64,000 nt of DNA from Bacteroides sp. GM023. GTDB taxonomy: Bacteria > Bacteroidota > Bacteroidia > Bacteroidales > Bacteroidaceae. Positions 16,963 to 26,708 of the stretch are shown here, in pieces. Under the pieces are notes generated by a model, which worked only from the letters and a program-made list of their open reading frames with translations, searched no databases and was not told the origin of the DNA. The DNA is taken from the NCBI RefSeq assembly GCF_014750685.1, contig NZ_JAAXGE010000002.1:1-64000 (forward strand), written 5' to 3'. A program made the position numbers and the translations under genes. Numbering within the stretch: the first letter of the stretch is position 1; every line of letters starts with the position of its first letter.

Positions 16963-18966
16963 TCATCTAATGCGTACTTCGATTGATTTCCCGTTCTCAA
17001 CCTTATATCTTTCTACAATTTTATCATCCTTTTTTATCAGAACTAACAACCTGTTACCTTTATTGCGCTTCACTTCAATATCAAATGTCGCACCAAATGC
17101 ACGAATACGTTTCAAAGACATTTCGTTCCATTTCTCCGGCAACTGTGGTGCCAACTTAAAGGCATTCAGCGCAATAGGGCGTATGCCGAACAAACCTTCC
17201 GTCATAATGCGGCAGTATAGAGCACTTTCTGTCGATAAATGCCGTTGATTTCCTTCCGGCCATGCCTCTACAGCATAAGGTACATGGTCGCCCAACAAAC
17301 GAATGGCAGAATATTTCTCCAGATATTCAGTAGCTATCTCCCGGGCGCCACAAGCGTAAGCTCCCCGAAAAGCATAGAGGGTAGAACGATCCCAATAAGT
17401 AGAAGTGCCCGACTGTGTGAGCAGGCCATTCTCCATCCACAATTTATCTGAAAACAATGCTGAAACAGTACCTTCAGCATGGTCATAAATCCCCAGAGTC
17501 AATGGAATGCAAATCCAGGAACGAAGCACATCATTACCATCATAGTAACGATACGTTTCATATCCTTCCACGTTCCGGGCAAAATATGCATCCATATTCT
17601 TATAAAGTTCAGCAGCTTTATCCTGGCAGGATTTTATCTGTTCACGATCTTTTTTCAGTGCTTTTCCCAAATAAGCAGCCGAAATCAAAGCGTCATAATA
17701 CAGCGAAGAAGTACACAGGTTGGCTTTCCCGGCAGGAAAACGATTCTCTAATTCATCAGAATCCGATTCCACTACTCCTTCAGAGTTCAGCTTCCGGTTG
17801 CAGTATTCCAGGCACCATTCAATCAGCGGCCACAACTTTTCCGCCTCGTGGCGGTTACCGGATGCCAAAGCATAACGCGCCGCACCATAACCAACCATTG
17901 CCACATCTCCACGGTCACCTGCCACACCAAAACAATCTATCCCTTCTGCAATTATAGATGAGGGCAAAGGTTTATACTCATCATTCATGTAACGCATAAA
18001 CAAACTGAATGAATCCATTGCCGAACGATTTCCAGCCTGATAACCTAAATAAGGGAAAAAAGGATTGATATACTCAGCCTGATCATTGGCCCAAACAGCC
18101 GCATAATAAGCTTCCCCACCAGGACTTTGCATATATCCGCCCTTTGTATCAAAAATACTTTCCGAACCACGAATCTTGGCAAATGAAAACATGGTATTGA
18201 TTACATCACTCGGAGTCTCGAGCACCAAGTTACTCTGTACTTGTCGCAAGAATTCCCGGCGTGCCATAAGTTCTTTGCCAACATCCAGTGTCAACTCCCG
18301 GTCATGCTTTTTGTATCCTGCATAAATAACCTGAAAACAAGCCTTCTCACCTACTTTCAATTGGAAAGTGCCTTCTTTTACCGGCGACGAAAGAGTGGCT
18401 GTTAATGTATAGCTACCTTCTACTCCTCTTGCTTCATCAGTACGATAAGAAAGGGTATTCGAAGGAAATTCTACTGTCAAGGAACGATCGGTTATATTCT
18501 CCAGTTCGTACTTTTCACAGAAAACCGGATACGAGGTAGAAGGAAAAAGCGTACGTGTCAGTGCAATACCTTTATTGGCATATATACTCTTTACAGTCAT
18601 CACCCCACTCAAAGATACAGTTTCTACCTTCTCTCCCAGCAATGGCTGTCCATTTACAAGACACAGATATGCCCAGTCTCCGGTGAAACGATGCTGCAAA
18701 CTACCGTGGGTATCATTAGGGATAGTGCGAAAAGTCGGCAAGACCATATTTCTGTCAATCACCCATTCGCCTGTTTCATTCACACCATAACGCAACACTG
18801 TTGATACCTTCAGTCCGCTCATTTCAATATGATCATGGTGAGCGCCGTTCACTCTCCAACAAATACTATCGGGTGAAACAATAGTCCATCTTGCGGTTTC
18901 ACCAGCATTTAAAAAATTCATGCCAAACAAAGTAGCCAGCATTGCAATCCATATTGTCTTTTGCAT
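16963..18966 (-). CDS. secreted six-hairpin glycosidase-like protein, family unknown
   Basis: This 667-residue protein has a signal peptide (MQKTIWIAMLATLFGM...). A beta-sandwich of about 250 residues is followed by an (alpha/alpha)-barrel-like domain. Likely active-site loops are YAAVWANDQAEY, GVAGDRGDVAMVGYGAARY, TSTYWDRSTLYAFRGAY and VEAWPEGNQRHLSTESALYCR. The plan matches six-hairpin glycosidases (clan GH-L/GH-G-like), but I do not recognise the GH family. It lies 34 bp after the HTCS stop and 65 bp before GH65, so the two enzymes may be transcribed with or just behind the regulator. The ATG at 18966 gives the cleaner signal peptide; 18972 is also possible. Confidence 0.58.
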   Translation of the reverse strand: MQKTIWIAMLATLFGMNFLNAGETARWTIVSPDSICWRVNGAHHDHIEMSGLKVSTVLRYGVNETGEWVIDRNMVLPTFRTIPNDTHGSLQHRFTGDWAYLCLVNGQPLLGEKVETVSLSGVMTVKSIYANKGIALTRTLFPSTSYPVFCEKYELENITDRSLTVEFPSNTLSYRTDEARGVEGSYTLTATLSSPVKEGTFQLKVGEKACFQVIYAGYKKHDRELTLDVGKELMARREFLRQVQSNLVLETPSDVINTMFSFAKIRGSESIFDTKGGYMQSPGGEAYYAAVWANDQAEYINPFFPYLGYQAGNRSAMDSFSLFMRYMNDEYKPLPSSIIAEGIDCFGVAGDRGDVAMVGYGAARYALASGNRHEAEKLWPLIEWCLEYCNRKLNSEGVVESDSDELENRFPAGKANLCTSSLYYDALISAAYLGKALKKDREQIKSCQDKAAELYKNMDAYFARNVEGYETYRYYDGNDVLRSWICIPLTLGIYDHAEGTVSALFSDKLWMENGLLTQSGTSTYWDRSTLYAFRGAYACGAREIATEYLEKYSAIRLLGDHVPYAVEAWPEGNQRHLSTESALYCRIMTEGLFGIRPIALNAFKLAPQLPEKWNEMSLKRIRAFGATFDIEVKRNKGNRLLVLIKKDDKIVERYKVENGKSIEVRIR

Positions 18967-19006
18967 AATCATTATATTCTATTATTAAAACATAGCGATA
19001 AGTCCG

Positions 19007-22000
19007 CTATTCCTTCGAATTAATGAAATCCTTCGGCAACACACCGAATTGTTTCTGGAAGCATTTGGCGAAATAGGACGGTGAATTAAATCCTACCATA
19101 TAACAGATTTCATTGACACGGTTTTCTCCCTCTTTCAGCAATTGAGCCGCTTTTTTCAAACGTTCCAGGCGAAGGAATTCATTCGGGCTCAAGTCCAGTA
19201 CTCCCTTTATCTTCCGATAAAAATTTGATCGGCTCATATTCAGATTGTCAGCCATGTCATCCATACTAAATTCAGGGTTAGTATAATTGATTTGGATAAC
19301 CTCATTCAGTTTCTTAATAAATTCTTCATCAGCTTTTGTCAAAGCCATCGTATTGGCAGCAATAAAAGGCGACTCAGCAAAAGCCTGACGTAGTTTTTCC
19401 CTGTTTTGAATAAGGTTAGAAGCACAAGCCTGCAAATATTCCACTGAGAAAGGTTTCTCAAGATAAGCATCCGCTCCCAGTTCCATTCCTTCTATCTTCG
19501 ACTGGATATTCGTTTTTGCCGTCAGCAGTATGACGGGAATATGGCTATAATTCAAATCCGACTTAATCGTCTTACACAGTTCGAAGCCATCCATTACGGG
19601 CATCACGACATCACTTACCACCAGGTTCACATAATGCCCGTCCAACACCTGCAATGCTTCAGCACCATTGGTGGCGGTCAGTACCGTATATTCTTTCGAT
19701 AGCTGGCGAACTACGAAAGCAAGCATATCCGGATTATCTTCCACTACCAGCACAGTCGGGCGGTTATCCTTCTTTTCCGTATGTTCCACAGGGGGTTCGT
19801 TCATCTTATCCATTTCAACTTCCGCTTCCGGAGTCAATGTGATTGTCATGTCCTGGACAATCGGCAGAGTCAGACAGAAAGTGTTATTTTCCTCTCCGTT
19901 GCTCATGACCAGCGTCCCCTGATGCAGTTCGGCCAGTGAACGGGAAAGAGCCAGGCCGATTCCTGTTCCGGTAGTCACTTTTCCATTTTCCTGCTCATTG
20001 AAACGGACGAAAGGTTTGAAAATTTCTTCTTTCATTTCATTGGGGATAATCACTCCGTCATTCTCCGTACGGATGCGGAATGAATTGTCACTATCTACTT
20101 CCGGCACTTCCAGAGATATATGCACATAACTTTCCGCATATTTCACTCCATTATTCAATAGATTACTGATAATCTTTGTAAAGGCTTCCTGATTGACATG
20201 GGCATAAAAGTCCTTCTCCGGCACCTGCAAAGTAAAGTCCAGCCCCTTTTGCTTGGCGAGAGAGGTAAAGCGTATATGGGTTTCTTTCAAGACTTCCGTT
20301 ATGTTACACTTTGCAAAATTCAATCGGAATCCCTGGCTTTCGGTCTTGCGGAAATCAAGTAATTGATTAGTCAGATTCAGCAGTCGCTCTGTGTTCTGCT
20401 TCATGACGTTCAAGTCCTCACGGGTTTCCGCGTCTACCTGTTTCTTCAATATGATGTTTTCCAACGGGCCTTTAATCAATGTCAGCGGAGTACGTATCTC
20501 ATGGGCTACATTCGTAAAGAAGTCGATTTTGGCATGATACACTTCCCGCTCTTTTTCCTGCTCGAATTTCTCCATCTGCCGGCGATGTTTATGGTTGCTA
20601 CGTCTCTTGAAGTACATAACTGTGTACAGAGAGCAGCCTATAATCAGCAAGGCATACACACAATACGCCCAAACCGAAAGATAGAAAGGGGGAAGAATAT
20701 GTACTTTCAGTGACACTCCATCTTCATTCCACACTCCATCACTGTTGGATACTTTCACCTGAAAAGTATAGTTGCCATATCGCAGATTGGAGTAAGTGAC
20801 GATAGGACTTTCGCCAACCGTCAGCCAGTCGGCATCAAAGCCGTCCAGCTTATACGTAATCTTACTCATCTTGGGGGCTTGAAAATCCAGTGCGGCCAAA
20901 CGGAAAGAGAAAGAATTCTGATTGGACTGAAGCATGAGTTCATCGGAGACAGTGATACTCTTTTCCAATGGAGAGCCCGGTTCGCCGACATATACTTCCT
21001 TGCCGAACAACAGAAAATCCGTAATTACGATAGATGGAAGCGATTTGTTTTCCGAAAAGTTCTTCGGATTGAAGGCAACAAAGCCGTCGATGCTTCCCAA
21101 ATAAATCGTACCGTCTTCCGTCTCGAAACTTGATCGATAATTAAACTGGTCGCCTAGCAGACCATTGGAAGTGGTATATACTTTCATCGCTCCGGTAGTA
21201 GGCTGGAAACATACCAGGCCATTATTGGTTGTCAGCCAGAAAAGTCCGTCCTTGTCTTCTACAATTTGGTAAACTACATCATTCGGCAATCCGTCCGCCA
21301 GATTATAGCTAGTGAAGGTTTCCGTTTCCGGATGGAACCGACAGAAGCCACCACCCTGCGTTGTCAACCAAACCTGCCGGTGAGAATCTTCGAAGATACT
21401 CACCACTTTATCATAAGGAAGGCTTTTCGGATTATTGTCATCATGCAGATAATTCTTCCATCTTTTCTCGCTTACATTATAGCAGTAAGCACCGTTTGCA
21501 TAAGTTGCCAGCCAAAGGTTTCCACCGGAATCTTCCTTTATATCATATACAAATTTACCGTTCAACTCCGGTATGCGGTCGAAATCATCAGACTGTTTGT
21601 TGTAACGTAACAGGCCGAATAATGTGCCTAAATAAATATCCCCCGTCGTTGTCCGGCAAATGGAGAAAACACTGTTGTCTATCAATGAACGGGGCGAATC
21701 TGTTTTCTGATAGGTTTTCACAATCGCTCCCGTGCGTGTATCTACTACTTTCACTCCTTTGGAGAAAGTGCCTACCCAAAGGTAGTCATCGACCAGACAT
21801 AGCCCGTGTACATTGGTGAAAGCATTGCTCGGGGTGAAAAAAGAGAAAGTCTTGGTTTTCGGATTAAAGCGGTTCAGACCACCGTCTTCGGTACCAATCC
21901 ACAAGATTCCCTGATTATCCTGGCAGAACTCACGTACCCGCTTTCCATGTAATCCGTTGTCTGTTCCTTTCGGATAGTATTTTTCGAAATTTGTATAGAA

Positions 22001-23032
22001 ACGGGGATAGTAGTTTACACCGCCGAAGTAAGAGCCAATCCAGATTCCTCCTTCGCGGTCTTTACACAACGAATAGATGGCATTATCAGATAAGGAATAG
22101 GGGTCATTGATGGAACTCCGCAAATGAACATACTTACCCAACCGGAGATTATAAATATAGAGCCCCGACTCTGCGCCAATCCACAGTTCATTGTCGGAAG
22201 CCACCAGTAGTTCACGACAAAATACGGATTCCCCGTTCTCATCCGCCAAGAGCAAATCGTGCAATTTGTTTGAAGTCAGATTCAGTTCTTTCACTCCACC
22301 TTTCAAGGAACCCACATACAGGCAGTTATATGCACCTTTCACTAGGCTTATCACTACATCGTTCGCATAGGTTTCTTTATTCTCGGTAGGGGAAAGATAA
22401 GGATGGAGTGTCTTCAGTCGGTCTTTCGAATAGAAAAGTCCGTCACCATAACAACCTATCCAAAGGGTTCCGCTATTGTCGAAAACGAAAGTCTGTACAT
22501 TGGTGGTGAGGAAAGAAAAGTCTTTTAAGGTATAATTCTGAAGTTGCCTTTTCTCCAAATCATAGCAGAAGAGTCCTTGAGATTCAACCGCTACCCAAAC
22601 ACATCCTTGATTGTCTCCTGATATTGCGGTTACAGTATGTTCTATCTTTGTACTCTCTGCACTCAATTCCGTAAAATGCCGGAAGAAGTCTTTCTCCGGG
22701 TCGTAGATATAGAGCCCTACGTCCGTACCTACCCAGATATTTCCTTTCGCATCTTCATAAAGTGCAGTGATGAAGTTATTTCCGATACTCCGTTGGCTGC
22801 GGTCGTCGTGTTTGAATTTACGAAATGATAATCCGTCATAGCGGTTCAGTCCATCTTTCGTACCGAACCACATAAAACCTTGCTTGTCCTGCAAGATTGC
22901 GTTGACGGTATTCTGGGATAATCCGTTCTGTACGCTTAAGTTTTTGAAATAATAATGCTCATCTGCTACTTGCGCGCAGCAGAGTATCGGGTAAAAAATG
23001 AGGCAGATTAAAAGTATCAGGACTTTCTTCAT
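19007..23032 (-). CDS. hybrid two-component system sensor/regulator (HTCS)
   Basis: This 1341-residue protein joins sensor kinase and response regulator in one chain spanning the inner membrane. In order: signal peptide; periplasmic Reg_prop propeller repeats (about 25-690, many GLWIG/GNIWVGT-like blades); Y_Y_Y domain (about 700-770); one membrane span (YALLIIGCSLYTVMYF); HisKA with phospho-acceptor His in NVAHEIRTPL; HATPase (GTGIGLALSRSLAELH); receiver with phospho-acceptor Asp in VVSDVVMPVMDG; and a C-terminal AraC HTH (MSRSNFYRKIKG and ICYMVGFNSPSYFAKCFQ). All catalytic residues are intact. HTCSs bind a glycan breakdown product in the periplasm and activate the neighbouring susC operon. 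Promoter boxes lie at 23066-23083. Confidence 0.93.
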   Translation of the reverse strand: MKKVLILLICLIFYPILCCAQVADEHYYFKNLSVQNGLSQNTVNAILQDKQGFMWFGTKDGLNRYDGLSFRKFKHDDRSQRSIGNNFITALYEDAKGNIWVGTDVGLYIYDPEKDFFRHFTELSAESTKIEHTVTAISGDNQGCVWVAVESQGLFCYDLEKRQLQNYTLKDFSFLTTNVQTFVFDNSGTLWIGCYGDGLFYSKDRLKTLHPYLSPTENKETYANDVVISLVKGAYNCLYVGSLKGGVKELNLTSNKLHDLLLADENGESVFCRELLVASDNELWIGAESGLYIYNLRLGKYVHLRSSINDPYSLSDNAIYSLCKDREGGIWIGSYFGGVNYYPRFYTNFEKYYPKGTDNGLHGKRVREFCQDNQGILWIGTEDGGLNRFNPKTKTFSFFTPSNAFTNVHGLCLVDDYLWVGTFSKGVKVVDTRTGAIVKTYQKTDSPRSLIDNSVFSICRTTTGDIYLGTLFGLLRYNKQSDDFDRIPELNGKFVYDIKEDSGGNLWLATYANGAYCYNVSEKRWKNYLHDDNNPKSLPYDKVVSIFEDSHRQVWLTTQGGGFCRFHPETETFTSYNLADGLPNDVVYQIVEDKDGLFWLTTNNGLVCFQPTTGAMKVYTTSNGLLGDQFNYRSSFETEDGTIYLGSIDGFVAFNPKNFSENKSLPSIVITDFLLFGKEVYVGEPGSPLEKSITVSDELMLQSNQNSFSFRLAALDFQAPKMSKITYKLDGFDADWLTVGESPIVTYSNLRYGNYTFQVKVSNSDGVWNEDGVSLKVHILPPFYLSVWAYCVYALLIIGCSLYTVMYFKRRSNHKHRRQMEKFEQEKEREVYHAKIDFFTNVAHEIRTPLTLIKGPLENIILKKQVDAETREDLNVMKQNTERLLNLTNQLLDFRKTESQGFRLNFAKCNITEVLKETHIRFTSLAKQKGLDFTLQVPEKDFYAHVNQEAFTKIISNLLNNGVKYAESYVHISLEVPEVDSDNSFRIRTENDGVIIPNEMKEEIFKPFVRFNEQENGKVTTGTGIGLALSRSLAELHQGTLVMSNGEENNTFCLTLPIVQDMTITLTPEAEVEMDKMNEPPVEHTEKKDNRPTVLVVEDNPDMLAFVVRQLSKEYTVLTATNGAEALQVLDGHYVNLVVSDVVMPVMDGFELCKTIKSDLNYSHIPVILLTAKTNIQSKIEGMELGADAYLEKPFSVEYLQACASNLIQNREKLRQAFAESPFIAANTMALTKADEEFIKKLNEVIQINYTNPEFSMDDMADNLNMSRSNFYRKIKGVLDLSPNEFLRLERLKKAAQLLKEGENRVNEICYMVGFNSPSYFAKCFQKQFGVLPKDFINSKE

Positions 23033-23065
23033 AATACGTGTTTTCTAGCTTTCCGTTTGAGTTAC

Positions 23066-23083
23066 CAAATGTAGGCAAAATTA
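23066..23083 (-). promoter_or_regulatory. two overlapping -7 boxes upstream of HTCS
   Basis: On the minus strand TACATTTG (23066-23073) and TAATTTTG (23076-23083) both match TAnnTTTG, 34 and 44 bp upstream of the HTCS start. Either could serve low constitutive expression of the regulator. Confidence 0.4.
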
Positions 23084-23128
23084 CAACGGAAAGATAGTAA
23101 ATACGTCTCAATGAATGAAAGAATCGTC

Positions 23129-25189
23129 CTATTTCTCTATTCTAATACGGGCATCGACTGCTATAACAGCCTTCTCAGTAGCCAGAAGAGGGTTTATGTC
23201 CATTTCTTTGATTTCTGTCGCAAAGCGGAGCAAGGTAGATAAACGAACAATGATCTCTGCAAATTTATCTTCGTTTACTCCTTTCTGTCCACGTGTTCCC
23301 TGTATGATTTTATAGGCACGCAGTGAGCGAATCATCGAATAAGCTTCTTCGTAAGAGAGCGGAGCCAGACCGGAAGAAACATCTTTCAGCACTTCCACAA
23401 AGATACCGCCCAAGCCACAAAGTACCACATGCCCGAACTTTTCTTCATACTTCGCGCCAATGAAGAGTTCCGTACCTTTCAGCATCGGTTGTACCATGAT
23501 TGCTTTCGCGTCAGCAATCTGCATCATACGTTCAAATTCCAAAGCCAGGTGTTGCTCGCTTTTGATATTCAATACTACTCCGCCAACGTCCGATTTATGC
23601 ACGGGGCCGACAACTTTAGCCACTACCGGAAATCCGCATCGGCGTCCGAAAGCTACTACTTCTTTTTTATTATTCGAAACGAATTCGTCTACAATCGGAA
23701 TACCGGCTGCATGAAGCAGGGCTTGTACATGGTGAGGTTCGATATACCCATCTTCCGGAATAGAATCAATAACCCGACGAATTCTCGGAACATCGACTCC
23801 GAACAGTTCAATCTCAGGAGCGGCAGGTTTGGGAACATTTACGATACGGGAAAGGGCTGTTCCCAATGTTACTTCATCTGCAAAGTTCACGTGTCCTTTA
23901 GTCAGAAATGCCGCAACTTCAGCTCCGGCTGTATTTATGGAAGGAAGAATCGGGAAAATCGGTTTGCTGCACACTTGCATCTTCTCATGGAGTACGTCGT
24001 ACATCTCAAACATGGTGACCAGTCCCGGGGTTCCGAAGATAGCCATCATGGCATCTATGTTTTCCAATTTCTCTTCGCAGTAATCAATGCAGAGACGCAA
24101 ATGTTCAGGAGTTCCCGTAGCAAGAATATCAATCGGATTTCCAACGGCAGCACCCGGAAAGAGTTGCGCTTTCAATTCTTCCGCCAACTCACCTTCCAGT
24201 TTCGGAACATTCAATCCGCCTTTGCTTAGTGCATCCGTCAACATCACTCCCGGGCCTCCGGCATGCGTAATGATGGCAAAATTCTTCCCTTTCAATTCAG
24301 GCAGAGTAAATACACAGCCAACAGTAGTCAATTCCTCGCGGGAGAAACAGCGTACAATCCCCGCTTTACGAAACAAAGCCTCAACTGCTGAATCTGAACT
24401 GGCAATAGCTCCCGTATGTGACGAAGCCGCCCGGCTTCCGCTTTCTGAACTTCCTGCCTTTATCGCTGCAATTTTACATCCTTTCCTAATTAGCGAAGAA
24501 GCATGAAACAAGAGCCTGTCAGGATTCTGTATACTTTCAATATAGAGCAGTTTGATATGGGAGTCTTTCCCCGGATCGAAGTTTTCATCCATGAATTGCA
24601 GTACATCTTCCACACCAATCTGCTTGGCATTTCCCACCGACCAAACTGAGTTGAACTGCAAGCCTTTCGTTACGGCACTCTCCAGGATGAATACCGCCGT
24701 AGCACCGGAACTGGATACTAAATCTACTCCTTTCGGATTTAAATTGGGAATCGGCTGGCTGAATACGCTATGATGCCATGTATTCATCAATCCGATGCAA
24801 TTAGGACCAATCAATGAAGCTCCATATTTGTTGACTGTCGCCAAAATACGTTCTTCCAGCAATGCTCCTTCGTGAGTTTCCTCACCAAAGCCTGCGGAAA
24901 GAATGATAAAAGCCCGAGTCTGCTTTTTACTAGCCAATGTTTCCACAATATCAGGACACATCGAAGCCGGAACTGCCAGCACCGCAAGGTCTGTATCAGG
25001 CACATCCTTCACATTTGCATAAGCAGGAACTCCCTGTACTTCCTTTTCTTTCGGGTTTACCGCCCGAAGTTCTCCCTGATAACCTCCGTTGATGAGGTTC
25101 TTTAATATTGCGCCACCCGGCTTATGTACATTATTCGATGCCCCTACTACAACAATGCTTTCAGGACGAAGCAACTGGGTTGTTATCAT
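23129..25189 (-). CDS. acetate/acyl-CoA ligase (ADP-forming), fused alpha-beta form
   Basis: This 686-residue enzyme interconverts acyl-CoA + ADP + Pi with acid + CoA + ATP, a substrate-level phosphorylation step in the cytoplasm. The alpha part has a Rossmann CoA-binding domain (SIVVVGASNNVHKPG) and a ligase domain with the phospho-His loop AASSHTGAIA. The beta part is an ATP-grasp domain (FPVVAKVVGPVHKSDVGGV, LCGLGGIFVEVLKDV) ending MDINPLL. The ATG at 25189 is preferred; an earlier ATG at 25222 would start inside the promoter box. It is a single-gene transcript 97 bp upstream of the HTCS gene and is probably housekeeping. Acetyl, propionyl or aryl preference is unknown. Confidence 0.85.
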   Translation of the reverse strand: MITTQLLRPESIVVVGASNNVHKPGGAILKNLINGGYQGELRAVNPKEKEVQGVPAYANVKDVPDTDLAVLAVPASMCPDIVETLASKKQTRAFIILSAGFGEETHEGALLEERILATVNKYGASLIGPNCIGLMNTWHHSVFSQPIPNLNPKGVDLVSSSGATAVFILESAVTKGLQFNSVWSVGNAKQIGVEDVLQFMDENFDPGKDSHIKLLYIESIQNPDRLLFHASSLIRKGCKIAAIKAGSSESGSRAASSHTGAIASSDSAVEALFRKAGIVRCFSREELTTVGCVFTLPELKGKNFAIITHAGGPGVMLTDALSKGGLNVPKLEGELAEELKAQLFPGAAVGNPIDILATGTPEHLRLCIDYCEEKLENIDAMMAIFGTPGLVTMFEMYDVLHEKMQVCSKPIFPILPSINTAGAEVAAFLTKGHVNFADEVTLGTALSRIVNVPKPAAPEIELFGVDVPRIRRVIDSIPEDGYIEPHHVQALLHAAGIPIVDEFVSNNKKEVVAFGRRCGFPVVAKVVGPVHKSDVGGVVLNIKSEQHLALEFERMMQIADAKAIMVQPMLKGTELFIGAKYEEKFGHVVLCGLGGIFVEVLKDVSSGLAPLSYEEAYSMIRSLRAYKIIQGTRGQKGVNEDKFAEIIVRLSTLLRFATEIKEMDINPLLATEKAVIAVDARIRIEK

Positions 25190-25219
25190 ATCATGCTCTT
25201 GTTTTTGTTTAATTGAATA

Positions 25220-25227
25220 CAAATATA
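25220..25227 (-). promoter_or_regulatory. promoter -7 box (TATATTTG) of the acyl-CoA ligase
   Basis: The reverse complement TATATTTG matches TAnnTTTG and lies 31 bp upstream of the preferred start. The start site would fall near 25213. Confidence 0.5.
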
Positions 25228-25833
25228 TTCTTTCTTACGAGAAAAAAGAAAGAAAAAGGGGAGAATTGTATGCGGAAATATATGAATATATGGAGAAAGA
25301 ACGGAAGGAATGGTTGCTCGTGATAACTTTTTGTTTAGTTCGTAATTATTCTCATATAATCATTGTTACTATATCAAGTATTTCAAAAATAAAAAGCACC
25401 CTGACACTAGTGATTTTTAGAGCCATGCCAGGGTATCAATAAAAAGACGTAATTAATGTCATTTCTATCTGATGGAAAGGTATATCGCTATTTTTTACAA
25501 GTATGAGTTGTTTTTAAAACTTTCGCTAAAACAAAATACCCTGATATTAGTCAATGGTTAATCGACTGATATCAGGGTAAAACATGATGAATTAAATTAC
25601 CATCACATTCATCTGTCATTTCTAAAGAATAGACAGAGTTCAATTACTGATTCACATCATTTATTAATTATTAATCCGCCGGGCTTTTCGTAGCAATGCC
25701 CATATGCCACATTGGTTATATGACCATCTTCGTACGCATAATGCTATTCCATTTCTGAATCTCCCATATTATGTAGTTCATATTGATATTTCTTTGGAGA
25801 TATACAGGATATTGTTATTGTTTTATCTGTCTT
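25228..25833. other. 606-bp intergenic stretch with two related hairpins
   Basis: No gene is supported on either strand. It contains a strong inverted repeat at 25537-25579 and a weaker relative at about 25398-25436 (ACCCTGACAC ... GCCAGGGT). Both are built on the core CCCTG...CAGGG. They may be extragenic palindromes or the ends of convergent transcripts. Confidence 0.45.
25537..25579 (-). terminator. long inverted repeat, probable terminator
   Basis: Arms of 16 nt (25537-25552 and 25564-25579) pair with one G-U and enclose an 11-nt loop. Read on the minus strand the stem is followed by TTTTGTTTT. It lies about 255 bp downstream of the small lipoprotein gene and could end that transcript. 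Confidence 0.45.
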
Positions 25834-26220
25834 TTAAAAAAAAGACTCATAATAATCACCTCCATAATAAAAATCATATCCTCCATAACAAAACATTGCA
25901 TCTGTCCATTCAGCGTGATTAATGTATTTAGATAGATAAACACTGGAAATTCCAAAATTCGTAATAGAATCACTCCCAATAGCATAAATAAAAGCCATCT
26001 TTACTTTGAGTCCTTGGTACATGGGACACTCTTCCGTTTTTATTATAATAGAATCCAGTATAGGGTATAAGCATTCCTTTACTTCATACACTTTGATTTC
26101 CTTAGTTATATAGTCTTTAGCTTTGTAAGGCTTAAACTTGACAAATTCTTCACTAGACCTACATCTGACAAATAGCAGAATTAATAACATAGCAAATGAA
26201 CAATGAACTAATACTTTCAT
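25834..26220 (-). CDS. small hypothetical lipoprotein
   Basis: This 128-residue protein has an N-terminal hydrophobic signal and a likely lipobox Cys at 20 (LLFVRC). A Lys-rich segment follows, and the tail is unusually rich in Tyr, Gly and acidic residues (CYGGYDFYYGGDYYESFF). I do not recognise a family. It lies downstream of the RHS toxin-immunity block on the same strand but is separated by 488 bp and a terminator, so it is probably its own transcript. It may be accessory cargo of the same variable locus. Coding status rests on a proper signal peptide and length. Confidence 0.5.
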   Translation of the reverse strand: MKVLVHCSFAMLLILLFVRCRSSEEFVKFKPYKAKDYITKEIKVYEVKECLYPILDSIIIKTEECPMYQGLKVKMAFIYAIGSDSITNFGISSVYLSKYINHAEWTDAMFCYGGYDFYYGGDYYESFF

Positions 26221-26708
26221 AACTTTTTTATTTTACTATTTACGTACTTTATTTGTATAATCACAACATTTCCCATTATTTGAAATTCTAAAAATGGCTT
26301 TAGGAGAATGTTGTTATAAGATATTTTCAACAATTCCTATATCCCATCACCCAACACTACACGTCCTTCTCCCGAGTATCGTTTTCCAAATAATCGATTT
26401 GTTTCAAACACAACAAACCACTATAAACAGGATTATAACCACGGAAGACATTCTCCGACTTCACATTCCACTATTTCTTCTATGAAGATAAAGTTTAGAT
26501 ATTCCCGTTCAATTTCAATCTAAAAAAATGGAACATGAGAGAATAAAACTACTCTAGTATAAAACGGTTAGTTTATATATTAGAGTAGTCATTAGTATTC
26601 AAGAATAATCAACTTAAATCAAAACCAAAACACCAATATGCACTTCCCTCTACAAAGAAAATTCCACCAAAAAGTGAAAAATAATAGACAGGAAAAACTA
26701 AAGTAACC
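26221..26708. other. 488-bp gap between candidate immunity gene and lipoprotein
   Basis: Apart from the hairpin at 26548-26589 I see no supported feature. Minus-strand translation of 26300-26480 gives short interrupted stretches that could be the remains of a lost cargo or immunity gene. A 63-codon plus-strand frame (26294-26485) has no ribosome site or domain. Confidence 0.4.
26548..26589 (-). terminator. terminator of the RHS toxin-immunity operon
   Basis: Arms of 13 nt (26548-26560 and 26577-26589, one G-U pair) enclose a 16-nt loop. On the minus strand the stem is followed by TTTTATTCTC. It lies about 120 bp past the second immunity-like gene. Confidence 0.55.

Noticed and set aside
23429..24229. 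266-codon plus-strand reading frame
   Set aside because: Antisense to the acyl-CoA ligase; Phe/Arg/His-rich composition and no recognisable domain.
26294..26485. 63-codon plus-strand ORF
   Set aside because: No ribosome site, no domain, and antisense to the RHS block's direction; composition is that of AT-rich non-coding DNA.
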